Assembly: GCF_024834075.1 (NCBI RefSeq)
Contig: NZ_JANUXR010000003.1
Span: forward strand, 186,001-250,000
From: Corynebacterium sp. HS2168-gen11
GTDB taxonomy: Bacteria > Actinomycetota > Actinomycetes > Mycobacteriales > Mycobacteriaceae
Direction of reading: 5' to 3'
Length of the DNA stretch: 64,000 bases
Shown here: positions 45,035 to 53,269 of the stretch, piece by piece
How the letters are laid out: every line of letters starts with the position of its first letter
Position numbering within the stretch: position 1 is the stretch's first letter
Translations under genes and position numbers: made by a program
Notes under the pieces: model-generated
Told to the model about the DNA's origin: nothing
Database searches by the model: none
Seen by the model: the letters and a program-made list of their open reading frames with translations, nothing else

Positions 45035-45919
45035 TTAGGAATTTTTTTTAAAATAGTTTTTGTGCTGGTTGCCATAGCGCGAGCGCATCTTCAGATTTTG
45101 CTGCTCGTGAGGATCCGGCTCGCCGCCTGCTGCCGTGTCCATTGTTTCCATTAGCTCTTCCTCCTCGCGCGCGCGACGACGTTCGCGAGATTCCGACCAC
45201 ACGAAATACCCCAGCCCTAATGGAGCCATGATGCCAAACGCGATCCATTGGAACCCATACGACAAGTGATTACCGCGATCCAGCTTTGGAATTGGAATGA
45301 AGTGCACTTCGCCAGGCTGACCTTCTGCTAATTGGGCATAGTCGGTTGCGAGCTTTAATTGGGTCAGTTCGCTAATCTGCTTGGTATTAATACCGTAGAC
45401 CTGCACCGGTTGGGTGGTCGTCATCGGCGCCGTATTAGGAAGAGCCTCATTTTTACGAGCATGCACGATAATCGTTTGTGTACCTTGTGGAGCTGCTGGC
45501 ATGACAAGCTCTTCGCCCGCGACAAAAGGTTCGAAGCCACGATTGACAACAATGATCTCACCCGAATCGAGTTGGAACGGCGTCAAGGCGTGGTATGCAG
45601 GAGTGTTTGCTACTGGACGCAGTCGCAAAATGACCTCTTTGTCCGGCAAGTAGTGTCCGGTCAGCTTTGCGCGCATCCATTCTGCATCGTCTTTAATGAT
45701 GCCGGTTGCATCATAGATGTCTGCATACGCCCCAGGCTCAAACTCGAAAGCCTGCTCAATAAGTTCATTTCTTGCCACGATTTGCGCGTCTTTATTCAGC
45801 TGCCATGGAGAAAGAATCGTAAATGCAGCGTAAGAAAACGCAATCACTAATAAAGTGGTGATGATCCAGCCTGGGTTCAAAAACGCTTGGATGCCTGTGA
45901 CGGTTTTCGCGCCTCTCAT
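45035..45919 (-). CDS. SURF1-family cytochrome oxidase assembly protein
   Basis: 294 residues with two membrane segments: one near the N-terminus (WIITTLLVIAFSYAAFTIL, then SPWQLNKDAQ) and one near residue 220 (GFQWIAFGIMAPLGLGYFVW). Between them lies the extracytoplasmic SURF1 domain (GIIKDDAEWMRAKLTGHYLPDKEVILR, VNRGFEPF). It assists assembly of the aa3 oxidase. The C-terminal tail is charged. Its ATG overlaps the stop of the upstream phosphatase gene (ATGA). Confidence 0.88.
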   Translation of the reverse strand: MRGAKTVTGIQAFLNPGWIITTLLVIAFSYAAFTILSPWQLNKDAQIVARNELIEQAFEFEPGAYADIYDATGIIKDDAEWMRAKLTGHYLPDKEVILRLRPVANTPAYHALTPFQLDSGEIIVVNRGFEPFVAGEELVMPAAPQGTQTIIVHARKNEALPNTAPMTTTQPVQVYGINTKQISELTQLKLATDYAQLAEGQPGEVHFIPIPKLDRGNHLSYGFQWIAFGIMAPLGLGYFVWSESRERRRAREEEELMETMDTAAGGEPDPHEQQNLKMRSRYGNQHKNYFKKNS

Positions 45920-46392
45920 GCCTGTATATCCTCAAGTCGTTGTTGTAACCACGCCATTATTCCTGGGATCGCTGCTTCGATTTGCTCTAATACGGTTACG
46001 AAGTCAGAAGGATAACCATAATAAGGATCTTCGACATCTTCACCGGTCGCATTAGGATCGAATTCTCTTAATAGGTGAATTTTTTCTGGTTCGACGCCAT
46101 ACTCCACAAGCGCCCTACGGTGCCCACGGTCCATCGCGATGATGAGATCGGCCTGCGCGTGCGCGTCGTCAAGCTGAGCTGCGCGGTGCCCGGAGCCATC
46201 GTATCCGGCGTCAGCAAGCGTGGCGAGGGCGCGGCGGTCGGCTTTTTGCCCGATGTGCCAGCCTCCGATGCCGCACGAATCGACGCGTACCTGATCCTGC
46301 AAGCCTGCATCCGCGACAGCTTTTCTTAATACGATGTCTCCCATTGGGGAGCGGCAAATATTTCCGGTACACACTACCGTTACGTGGAGCAC
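45916..46392 (-). CDS. Low-molecular-weight protein tyrosine phosphatase
   Basis: 158 residues. The P-loop is VVCTGNICRSPMGD (C-x5-R) near the N-terminus, and the general acid Asp lies in VEDPYYGYPSDF near residue 125. This position before SURF1 is that of PtpA in mycobacteria. The GTG start follows AAAGG. A longer frame upstream to 46518 lacks family similarity. Likely cytoplasmic or secreted without a signal; the substrate is unknown here. Confidence 0.92.
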   Translation of the reverse strand: MLHVTVVCTGNICRSPMGDIVLRKAVADAGLQDQVRVDSCGIGGWHIGQKADRRALATLADAGYDGSGHRAAQLDDAHAQADLIIAMDRGHRRALVEYGVEPEKIHLLREFDPNATGEDVEDPYYGYPSDFVTVLEQIEAAIPGIMAWLQQRLEDIQA

Positions 46393-46591
46393 TTTCGCAC
46401 CATGCCTTTCGGATCCTGGTTCGTAGCACGAAACTCGCGCACCTTTAATGGGTGCATTGTTACGCCTCCAGCCTACAAGCAAGCCGCGCTTCCTACGTAA
46501 CGACGCTGCGTGACACAAACACCTCCCATTAGGAAAACATTTCTATAATGGCATAGTTGAGTCGTGATGGTTGCAAGATTGAAGGTGGAAC

Positions 46592-47719
46592 ATGAACGTT
46601 GGTGACGTCGTCAAGCTTTTGGATGCCGCGTACTCGCCCGCGCTGGCGGAATCGTGGGACAAAATCGGCCTGATTTGTGGGGATCCTCAAGCAGAGGTCC
46701 GGCATATCGCGGTGGCTTTGGATTGTACCCTTGAGGTCGCGCAGCGGGCGGTGGAGATTGGTGCGGACATGCTGGTCGTGCATCATCCGCTCCTATTAAA
46801 GGGCGTGACTTCGGTTGCCTCTAATACGCCGAAGGGCAAGGTGATCCATACCCTCATCCGCGGCGACGTGGCGCTGTTTGCCGCGCACACGAATGCCGAT
46901 TCGGCCCGCCCTGGCGTGAATGACAAGTTGGCGCAGCTGGTCGGCATCACGCCTGGCCGCCCGATCGTGCCGCAGCTAACCGCGCTGGACAAGTGGGGTT
47001 TCCAAGTTCCGCCGGAGCACGCCGAGTCGGTCAAGCAGGCGCTGTTTGCGATCGGCGCCGGCGCGATCGGCAAGTACCGCGAGTGCTCCTTTGAGCTGAC
47101 TGGTACCGGCCAATTCCGCCCGCTTATCGACGCTGACCCGTATCTCGGCACCCCCGAACAGCTCACGCGCTTGGAAGAGCTGCGTGTCGAGTTCGTGGCA
47201 CCGCGCCATTTGCGAAATCCTTTAATGGGGGCGTTGCGTGAAGCGCACCCTTACGAAGAACCCGGCTTCGACATCACCTCATTAGAGCCAACCGAGGACC
47301 TAGAGCACGCCTGCGGACTCGGCCGGATTGGCAAATTGCCACAGCCGATGCGCTTTGCCGATTTCGTCCAGCAGGTTGCCAACGCCCTGCCCGAAACCGT
47401 GTGGGGCGTGCGCGCTGCCGGTGATCCTGACGCACTGGTCGAAACCATCGCGGTGAGCTCAGGTTCGGGCGACAGTTTTCTTAATAGGGTGCAGGCGCTG
47501 GGCGTCGACGTCTACGTCACCAGCGACCTGCGCCACCACCCCGTCGACGAGCACCTGCGCGCAAACGGCCCCTTCATCATCGACACCGCCCACTGGGCCA
47601 GTGAATTTCCGTGGACCGAGCAAGTTTGTGAGATCATGAAAAATGGCTTGCCTGGTGTGAACGTGGAAGTATTAAAGATTCGCACCGACCCATGGACCAT
47701 CTCGGCGCACCCCGAATAA
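46592..47719 (+). CDS. Nif3-like dinuclear metal centre protein
   Basis: 375 residues, NIF3/DUF34 family. SWDKIGLICGD and LVVHHPLLLKGV (His-His metal ligands) lie in the N-terminal half. NTHADS-like AAHTNADSARPGVND follows, and the C-terminal metal site is YVTSDLRHHPVDEH. The inserted central domain (about 120-250) is typical of bacterial members. It is the first gene of a three-gene operon with the zinc-ribbon and RNase H/CobC genes, conserved in mycobacteria. The function is unknown. Confidence 0.9.
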   Translation: MNVGDVVKLLDAAYSPALAESWDKIGLICGDPQAEVRHIAVALDCTLEVAQRAVEIGADMLVVHHPLLLKGVTSVASNTPKGKVIHTLIRGDVALFAAHTNADSARPGVNDKLAQLVGITPGRPIVPQLTALDKWGFQVPPEHAESVKQALFAIGAGAIGKYRECSFELTGTGQFRPLIDADPYLGTPEQLTRLEELRVEFVAPRHLRNPLMGALREAHPYEEPGFDITSLEPTEDLEHACGLGRIGKLPQPMRFADFVQQVANALPETVWGVRAAGDPDALVETIAVSSGSGDSFLNRVQALGVDVYVTSDLRHHPVDEHLRANGPFIIDTAHWASEFPWTEQVCEIMKNGLPGVNVEVLKIRTDPWTISAHPE

Positions 47720-47731
47720 AAGAGGAAGAAC

Positions 47732-48445
47732 ATGAAATTATCCCCATCGCTGCAACCGTTGTTGCTCGAACTTGCCACCACTGCACGTATTAAAGAAACT
47801 GGCGTATCGCAGGGGGTGTCCGCCGAAGCCCAAGAGCTTATCGACGCTACCAATGCACTGACCGGCCTGCGGGACGCGGCAGCCGCCGCCCAGCTTGCTG
47901 TCGACGATATGGAACTGGAAATCTTGCACATTCAAGAAGATGAGCGCAAGTTAAAGCGTCGTGAAGCTGATTCCAGAGCTCAACTACAAGCAACCTCGGA
48001 CCCAGAGCTGCGCAAGGACTTGGAAAAAGATTTGGTGTCGACGCGGTCGCGCTTGTCGTTTTTGACCAGCGAGATGCAAGAGGCCCACAATGAGGTTCAT
48101 GCACTTCGCCAGGCCCGCGATCTTGCGCAGCAGCGCATTCGTGAGGCTGAAGCAGCGCTTGAACAGGCCAAGCAAGCGGTTGCCGACTTGCCACAGGACA
48201 CCTCCGAGGCAGATCGAGATGCCCGCATCGCCCAGCTGCGCGAAGCCTTGCCTGCTGAGGTTGTTGCCGAGTTCGATGCGCAGGTGGCGGAAAATGGCGT
48301 CGGGGCGGCTTTCTTTAATGGGAGGTCGTGTGGCGGTTGCTTCATCATGCTCCCGCCTGCCGAACTCGGCCAGATTCGCCAAACCCCGCAGGAGCAGCTG
48401 CCACAATGCTCCAACTGCGGCAGCTACTTGATTCGCACGAAATAA
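47732..48445 (+). CDS. Coiled-coil zinc-ribbon protein
   Basis: 237 residues. Residues about 45-160 form a long antiparallel coiled coil (Glu, Gln, Ala, Arg rich). The C-terminus is a C4 zinc ribbon: RSCGGC and then QCSNCGSY. This is the nucleic-acid-binding CT398-like family. GAGGAAG precedes the ATG, 12 bases after the Nif3 gene. It probably helps process or remodel nucleic acids with the RNase H partner downstream; that link is inference from gene order. Confidence 0.88.
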   Translation: MKLSPSLQPLLLELATTARIKETGVSQGVSAEAQELIDATNALTGLRDAAAAAQLAVDDMELEILHIQEDERKLKRREADSRAQLQATSDPELRKDLEKDLVSTRSRLSFLTSEMQEAHNEVHALRQARDLAQQRIREAEAALEQAKQAVADLPQDTSEADRDARIAQLREALPAEVVAEFDAQVAENGVGAAFFNGRSCGGCFIMLPPAELGQIRQTPQEQLPQCSNCGSYLIRTK

Positions 48446-48458
48446 CACAGAGGCAGTG

Positions 48459-49682
48459 ATGAAAAAGGTCATTCTGGAAGCAGACGGTGGTTCGCGAGGC
48501 AACCCGGGGATCGCGGGGGCGGGGTCGGTGCTGCGCGATGCCAACGGCACCCCATTAAAGGAATTGGCGTACGTGGTTGGCACGGCGACAAACAACGTTG
48601 CCGAGTACCACGGACTGCTCAATGGCCTGATCGCTGCACGTGAGCTTGGCGCAACTGATCTCGATATTCGCTTGGATTCGAAGCTGATTGTCGAGCAGAT
48701 GTCCGGCCGCTGGAAAATCAAGCATCCTGACATGCAGGTCCTCGCGAGCCAATGCCAGGACGTGTTGGCGCATTTCAACTCTGCGACGTTTACGTGGGTG
48801 CCGCGCGCGCAAAATAGTGCTGCCGACGCTCTGGCAAATATCGCGATGGACGCGATGAGCAAAGGCGCTGGCGTGGGATTCGTGGGGGACAGCGCTGAGG
48901 CTGAGCCTGCCGCGCTTGTCGACGCCACTCCGCCCGCGCCAAGCAACCCCGCACCGTCCGCGCCTGCCGCTCCAGAGCCAAGCAACGCCGCACCACCAGC
49001 CGCGCCGGGCAGCGTCGTAAAGCACACTGCTGGAAACCCGCAGGACTGGAATGGCTCAACGGGTACTCCAATGCGTCTTTTAATGGTGAGGCACGGCGAG
49101 ACGGACATGTCGGTGCGCAAGCAGTATTCGGGTGTGTCGGATCCGGCGCTGACGATTATTGGTATGCAACAAGCTGCAGCCGTTGCCGACGCGATAGCCG
49201 CCTATACGCAGGCGAAGGTGGCGGCCGTGGTGACGTCGCCGCTGGAACGGGCCAAGTACACTGCGGAGCAGATCGCCGCGGCTACTCGCGCGCCGCTGGT
49301 GGTGCATGAGGCGCTGGCCGAGATGAATTTTGGGCAGTGGGAAGGTTTAAGCGCTACCCAGGCGGCCAAGCGTGATCCTGATCTACATGCTCAGTGGCTT
49401 GCGGATCCGACGGTCGCTGCGCCAGGAGGCGAGTCTGCTCAGGATGTTTCCGAGCGGGTGGCCCAGGAGCTGATTTCTTTAATGGGGGAGTATTCGGGGC
49501 AGACGATTATCGTCGTCAGCCACGTCACCCCCATTAAAGAAATTCTGTGCAATGCGCTCGGCGCAAATCCTTTAATGGGGAGGCGCATGCATTTGGATTT
49601 AGCCAGCCTTTCCATCGCAGAGTTCTACGCCGATGGTTCCGGGTGCGTGCGTGTATTGAACGACACTTCGTATTTGCGCTAG
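48459..49682 (+). CDS. Bifunctional RNase H / phosphoglycerate-mutase-type phosphatase
   Basis: 407 residues. The N-terminal type I RNase H (about 1-130) has its acidic residues in LEADGGSRGNPG, NVAEYHGLL, RLDSKLIVEQ and NSAADALAN. A Pro/Ala-rich linker (about 145-200) joins the C-terminal histidine phosphatase with LMVRHGETDMS, and a distal His lies in VSHVTPIKE. The fusion matches the mycobacterial RNase H/CobC enzyme, which removes RNA-DNA hybrids and can dephosphorylate alpha-ribazole phosphate. A GTG one codon upstream is an alternative start. Confidence 0.94.
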   Translation: MKKVILEADGGSRGNPGIAGAGSVLRDANGTPLKELAYVVGTATNNVAEYHGLLNGLIAARELGATDLDIRLDSKLIVEQMSGRWKIKHPDMQVLASQCQDVLAHFNSATFTWVPRAQNSAADALANIAMDAMSKGAGVGFVGDSAEAEPAALVDATPPAPSNPAPSAPAAPEPSNAAPPAAPGSVVKHTAGNPQDWNGSTGTPMRLLMVRHGETDMSVRKQYSGVSDPALTIIGMQQAAAVADAIAAYTQAKVAAVVTSPLERAKYTAEQIAAATRAPLVVHEALAEMNFGQWEGLSATQAAKRDPDLHAQWLADPTVAAPGGESAQDVSERVAQELISLMGEYSGQTIIVVSHVTPIKEILCNALGANPLMGRRMHLDLASLSIAEFYADGSGCVRVLNDTSYLR

Positions 49683-49692
49683 ACTGGCTTCA

Positions 49693-50109
49693 CGCATGAG
49701 CCGATTGGGCGATCGCGGCCGAGCGAACCACTTGCAATTTCGTGTTGCGGGCAGGCGCTGGTCGAGGAAAGTCCGGACTCCAGAGAAAACGCGGTGGTTG
49801 CTAACGGCAACCCAGGGTGACCTGAGGGATAGTGCAACAGAAAGTAGACCGCCGTCTTGTATGAGGCGGTAAGGGTGAAACGGTGTGGTAAGAGCACACC
49901 AGTATCGACGGTGACGTCGGTAGCTGTGTAAACCCCACCGGGAGCAAGGCAAGAGGTTGCACCATATGGTGTGGCTGCCGCGGGCGTTTGAGGTTGTTTT
50001 CGCTAAGCCCGCGGGGTAGCTGCTTGAGGCGTCCTAGCGATAGGCGTCCAGATGGATGATCGCCGCCTGCACGCAGGCACAGAATCCGGCTTATAGGTCG
50101 ACTCGTGCG
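49693..50109 (+). ncRNA. rnpB: RNase P RNA (bacterial type A)
   Basis: Conserved cores are visible: GAGGAAAGTCCGGACTCC (CR I side), ACAGAAAGTAGACCGCC, GGTAAGGGTGAAACGGTG, and the 3' ACAGAATCCGGCTTATAGG. The first 12 bases pair with the last 12 as helix P1 with G-U pairs. It is the catalytic RNA that matures tRNA 5' ends. It lies directly after the RNase H gene, a common actinobacterial arrangement. Confidence 0.96.
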
Positions 50110-50115
50110 CCTTAG

Positions 50116-50146
50116 ATGGCTGTTTCCTTTAATGGGAAGCAGCCAT
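50116..50146. terminator. Terminator between rnpB and the galactokinase-like gene
   Basis: ATGGCTGTTTCC / GGAAGCAGCCAT stem with one G-U pair. The loop contains the repeated TTTAATGGG word. Confidence 0.75.
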
Positions 50147-51376
50147 TTACGCTATCCGGGCGGGCTGCCCAAATCCAATGCTGAAGGCGGTGAGTCCGTC
50201 GTCACGCAAGTCGGCTAGGAAATTCCCCGCCTTTTGCTTATCGACGATCGCCACCACAGCCCCACTGATGCCAGCATGCGTGGCCCTGGCACTGAGCGCC
50301 CCGCGGCTGCGCGCCAGTTCGGCAAGTTTTTCATCGGTGCTGCTAATGCCGTAAAGCGTGGAGAGCAGCTGCTGTGAACGAATCAGCGCGGGATACACTT
50401 CTTCAATCTGGCGGGAGCGTACCGATTGGGTGACGAATTGCACCAGATTAAGTTCTTGGGATAAAAAGTCCATCCAACTGCGGGCGTCTTCAAGGGTGGG
50501 GTGGTTGGTGGCAAGGCCACTATTGTGCAATGCGCGCAACCATTGGAGCGCGCGGGTGCCGGCGTCGGGAAGCAAGCGTAGTGATTCTGCGCCGAAGCAG
50601 CGGGTGACCTCGTCGATAAAGGCATGCCGTTGGCGCAGCAAGGTGCCGTGATCGTCATTATGCGGTGACAAAATGACCACCGCGTGATTGTGCGCGCTGC
50701 TACTAATGGGGTGAGATGCTTGTGTAATTGAAATATCCGCGTAGTCAATAATATTCAGTTGCTGTTGTCGTCCGCGGATAGCCGCAGTGTAGCGGGCCCG
50801 CAGCGGTGGTTGGGAACCAGAGGTTGCAACTGCGGCCTGGTAGCAGACTTCGGCCAGTTTGGCTTTGGTTGGGGCACTGGTGAAGTCGTCGAGGTGGTGG
50901 GCGGTTGCCATGGCAACGGCGGTGTCGATGGCCGCGTGGCTGCCAAGTCCTGCGCCGTGTGGAATGTCATTAATGACAGTAATATCGAAGCCTTTGGTGT
51001 CTCTGGACAGCATCTGGCGTTGCATCATGGTGGTGATCAGCCCGCTCAGTCGCAGTGCGAGATTGCTGGTGGCGTCGTGAAGCTCATGCAAGGCGGCGGT
51101 GCTGTGGGTGCCGTGGTAGGTGGTGGCATCGCTTGGGCAGTATTCGACGACGTCGATAATCGCGTCACGGCGTGGGCTGACAGCAACGGCAGCTTCCCGA
51201 TCTAGCAGCGTGATGAGCACGACACCGCCGGCAGGGTCGGTGTGTTCGCCGATGAGCGACCAGGTGGCCGGTGCGATTGCGCTGCCGTGGGCGGGGGTAC
51301 CGACGCGGGCTTCATGCAAGCTACGTGCGTGCTCGGCTAATGAGGTGGTGAGATCGGGTCGATGCCACACTGGCAT
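50147..51376 (-). CDS. Galactokinase-like GHMP kinase
   Basis: 409 residues. The substrate motif reads WSLIGEHTDPAGGVVL, close to GalK's GEHTDYNGG. The ATP loop reads IPHGAGLGSHAAIDTAVA, where GalK usually has GAGLSSSAA, so the first loop Ser is Gly and the third is His. A usual DTG-like motif near the end is weak. Catalytic competence for galactose is uncertain; it may phosphorylate another sugar. AAAGGA precedes the ATG. No other Leloir gene is adjacent. Confidence 0.75.
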   Translation of the reverse strand: MPVWHRPDLTTSLAEHARSLHEARVGTPAHGSAIAPATWSLIGEHTDPAGGVVLITLLDREAAVAVSPRRDAIIDVVEYCPSDATTYHGTHSTAALHELHDATSNLALRLSGLITTMMQRQMLSRDTKGFDITVINDIPHGAGLGSHAAIDTAVAMATAHHLDDFTSAPTKAKLAEVCYQAAVATSGSQPPLRARYTAAIRGRQQQLNIIDYADISITQASHPISSSAHNHAVVILSPHNDDHGTLLRQRHAFIDEVTRCFGAESLRLLPDAGTRALQWLRALHNSGLATNHPTLEDARSWMDFLSQELNLVQFVTQSVRSRQIEEVYPALIRSQQLLSTLYGISSTDEKLAELARSRGALSARATHAGISGAVVAIVDKQKAGNFLADLRDDGLTAFSIGFGQPARIA

Positions 51377-51480
51377 GGCGGTCCTTTCGCGAAAATTTTC
51401 AGAAGTTGGGCTGAATCGTGCGGACTTTCCTTGTATTGTCAAGGTATTGAAGCAATTGTTCCACATTATAGGGGAAGATC

Positions 51481-51801
51481 ATGCACGAAAAAGATCTGAA
51501 GTGGTTCTATAACTTAGTCACCGGCGAGGCTGAGCAGGGCCAAAACGTCAGTTTATTCCAGCGCTTGGGTCCATATGATTCACGCGAAGCAGCACTTGAG
51601 GCAGTCGCCATTGCCAAACAGCGCGTGCGCGAAGCCGAAGAATATGATCGCAAATTCCGTGACGATTATGACGAATACGAAGACGATGAGCTCATCACCT
51701 ACCGCCGTCGCATCGAGCTTGACGACGACGACACCTTCGAGCCCTATTCGTCATACACCGCCTTCAACGATTACGACGAGAACTTCGACGACTACCACTG
51801 A
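51481..51801 (+). CDS. Small acidic SPOR-like protein
   Basis: 106 residues. The N-terminus KWFYNLVTGEAEQG...LGPYDSREAALEAVAIAKQRVREAEEYD is the pattern annotated in actinobacteria as a short SPOR-type repeat. The C-terminal half is extremely acidic, dominated by Asp, Glu and Tyr. GGGGAAG precedes the ATG. It is divergent from the galactokinase-like gene and overlaps the convergent CYTH-CHAD gene by 10 bases. Function unknown. Confidence 0.75.
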   Translation: MHEKDLKWFYNLVTGEAEQGQNVSLFQRLGPYDSREAALEAVAIAKQRVREAEEYDRKFRDDYDEYEDDELITYRRRIELDDDDTFEPYSSYTAFNDYDENFDDYH

Positions 51802-53195
51802 TATGGTGCTCCACCCCGCCGATCTAACTTGACATACGCCTTGTCTACTTGCCGCTTCACGAGCGCAAACCGATAGCCTCGAATAAAGCCCGATGCATCA
51901 GTCTCGGAGGCATCCGGGTATGCCAGCTGGTGCAACTGCATTAGCGCCAGGGCATAGTCGTATTCAAGCTTGGCAAGCTTATGATACTTCCGTGCAAGTT
52001 TCGGTTTCTTTAATAGGGTGAGAATCGTGGCAGCTTGAAGGCTATCGGCACCCACCAATAATTCCTCTAATGCCTGTTTGGTGTGCTTCGGGGTCAGCGT
52101 TGGCCGGAACTTGGTGGCGTATTTTGCCAAATGCGCCATAAAGCGCAGATATTGCGGGTGCTCTAAGGTAGCTGCAAGTTCCGGGGCTGGTAGGTGCGGG
52201 CGTTCGCTGGTGACGGCTGGGTCAGCGCTTACGGCCCCGGCGGCACAAACCCTGGCCCCGGCCTCGCCACAAGCATCAGCCAGGTCATCAAACGGCTTCG
52301 CCAATTGCACGTTGGCCTGCCGTGCTGCCAGCGATAACGCCGCGAGATGGCTGCGCTCACGCAATTGAGGCAATACCGCTGCAAGTACTTTTCCACGCGG
52401 ATCAACCACCCGACATGCCGTAATAATGGCCTGACAGCGAGCAACCGCAGCATCAAAACCTTGCGCAAGAGTTCCTTCATCACCATCGCCGTGACGCGCA
52501 AGAATATCTGCAACCACCAATTCTCGCCATGCATGCACCAACTCGTGCTGCATCCGTGCATGCAACCCCTGCAAATGCGTCGACGGCTGATAAAGCTCAC
52601 CAAGGGCATGCAATAATTTCGAGCCAATGGCATCTTCACGCGCGCCCGCGGCAATCAAACGCTTCGCAAGTTTACGCTGCCACCGATCCGCCTGCGCGAG
52701 CGCACCATCGCACAGTTCTACTTCCCATTCCCGCCATTGTTGCCGGCTATTTTTCTTTAATGGGGAGCTGGATTCGATGGTGTCGTCGCAAAGCTGAAAC
52801 ACCTCTTGCTCATAGGCATCGAGATACGTCTGCTGCCTGCGATGATTCGCAACGGTTGCAATGTGCACCAATGGTTTATCCCCAACAACACCGCGCAACA
52901 TATCTGCAAGTTCCTGCGGAAGCTCATCTTGTGCCGGAAATTGCTGCTCAATGCGCCCAAACGCACCTGGCATTTTCAGATGCCATCCCGCGTCATGCCC
53001 GCCACTGCGCTGCCGCAAGGTGATTCCCGCATGGATGAGGTCAAGCTTTGCGGTGTCATAATACTTTGCGACGAGGTCAAAGGTTTCGTCGCTTCCTACC
53101 CGAGAAATTTCTTTAATGGAGGAGAGGTCTGGTACCTGCGCCTCTAGATCCACCGCATACGTAAACTCGACTTCTAAATGTGTTGTTGACTTCAT
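51792..53195 (-). CDS. CYTH-CHAD domain protein
   Basis: 467 residues. The N-terminal CYTH domain (about 1-185) has the ExExK-like HLEVEFTYAV entry, YYDTAKLDLIHAGITLRQR and WREWEVELCDG, acidic and basic tunnel residues for a triphosphate substrate. The C-terminal CHAD domain (about 215-467) is helical with many His and Arg and would bind polyphosphate. Such proteins are linked to polyphosphate or triphosphate metabolism. AGGA lies very close to the ATG. Confidence 0.9.
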   Translation of the reverse strand: MKSTTHLEVEFTYAVDLEAQVPDLSSIKEISRVGSDETFDLVAKYYDTAKLDLIHAGITLRQRSGGHDAGWHLKMPGAFGRIEQQFPAQDELPQELADMLRGVVGDKPLVHIATVANHRRQQTYLDAYEQEVFQLCDDTIESSSPLKKNSRQQWREWEVELCDGALAQADRWQRKLAKRLIAAGAREDAIGSKLLHALGELYQPSTHLQGLHARMQHELVHAWRELVVADILARHGDGDEGTLAQGFDAAVARCQAIITACRVVDPRGKVLAAVLPQLRERSHLAALSLAARQANVQLAKPFDDLADACGEAGARVCAAGAVSADPAVTSERPHLPAPELAATLEHPQYLRFMAHLAKYATKFRPTLTPKHTKQALEELLVGADSLQAATILTLLKKPKLARKYHKLAKLEYDYALALMQLHQLAYPDASETDASGFIRGYRFALVKRQVDKAYVKLDRRGGAPYQW

Positions 53196-53269
53196 AGTTC
53201 CTAGTGTACTCATTTGAAATTGTGTCATCTGGCATTTATGTCGATGGTTTTCAGGCTAAGGTTATGAGT

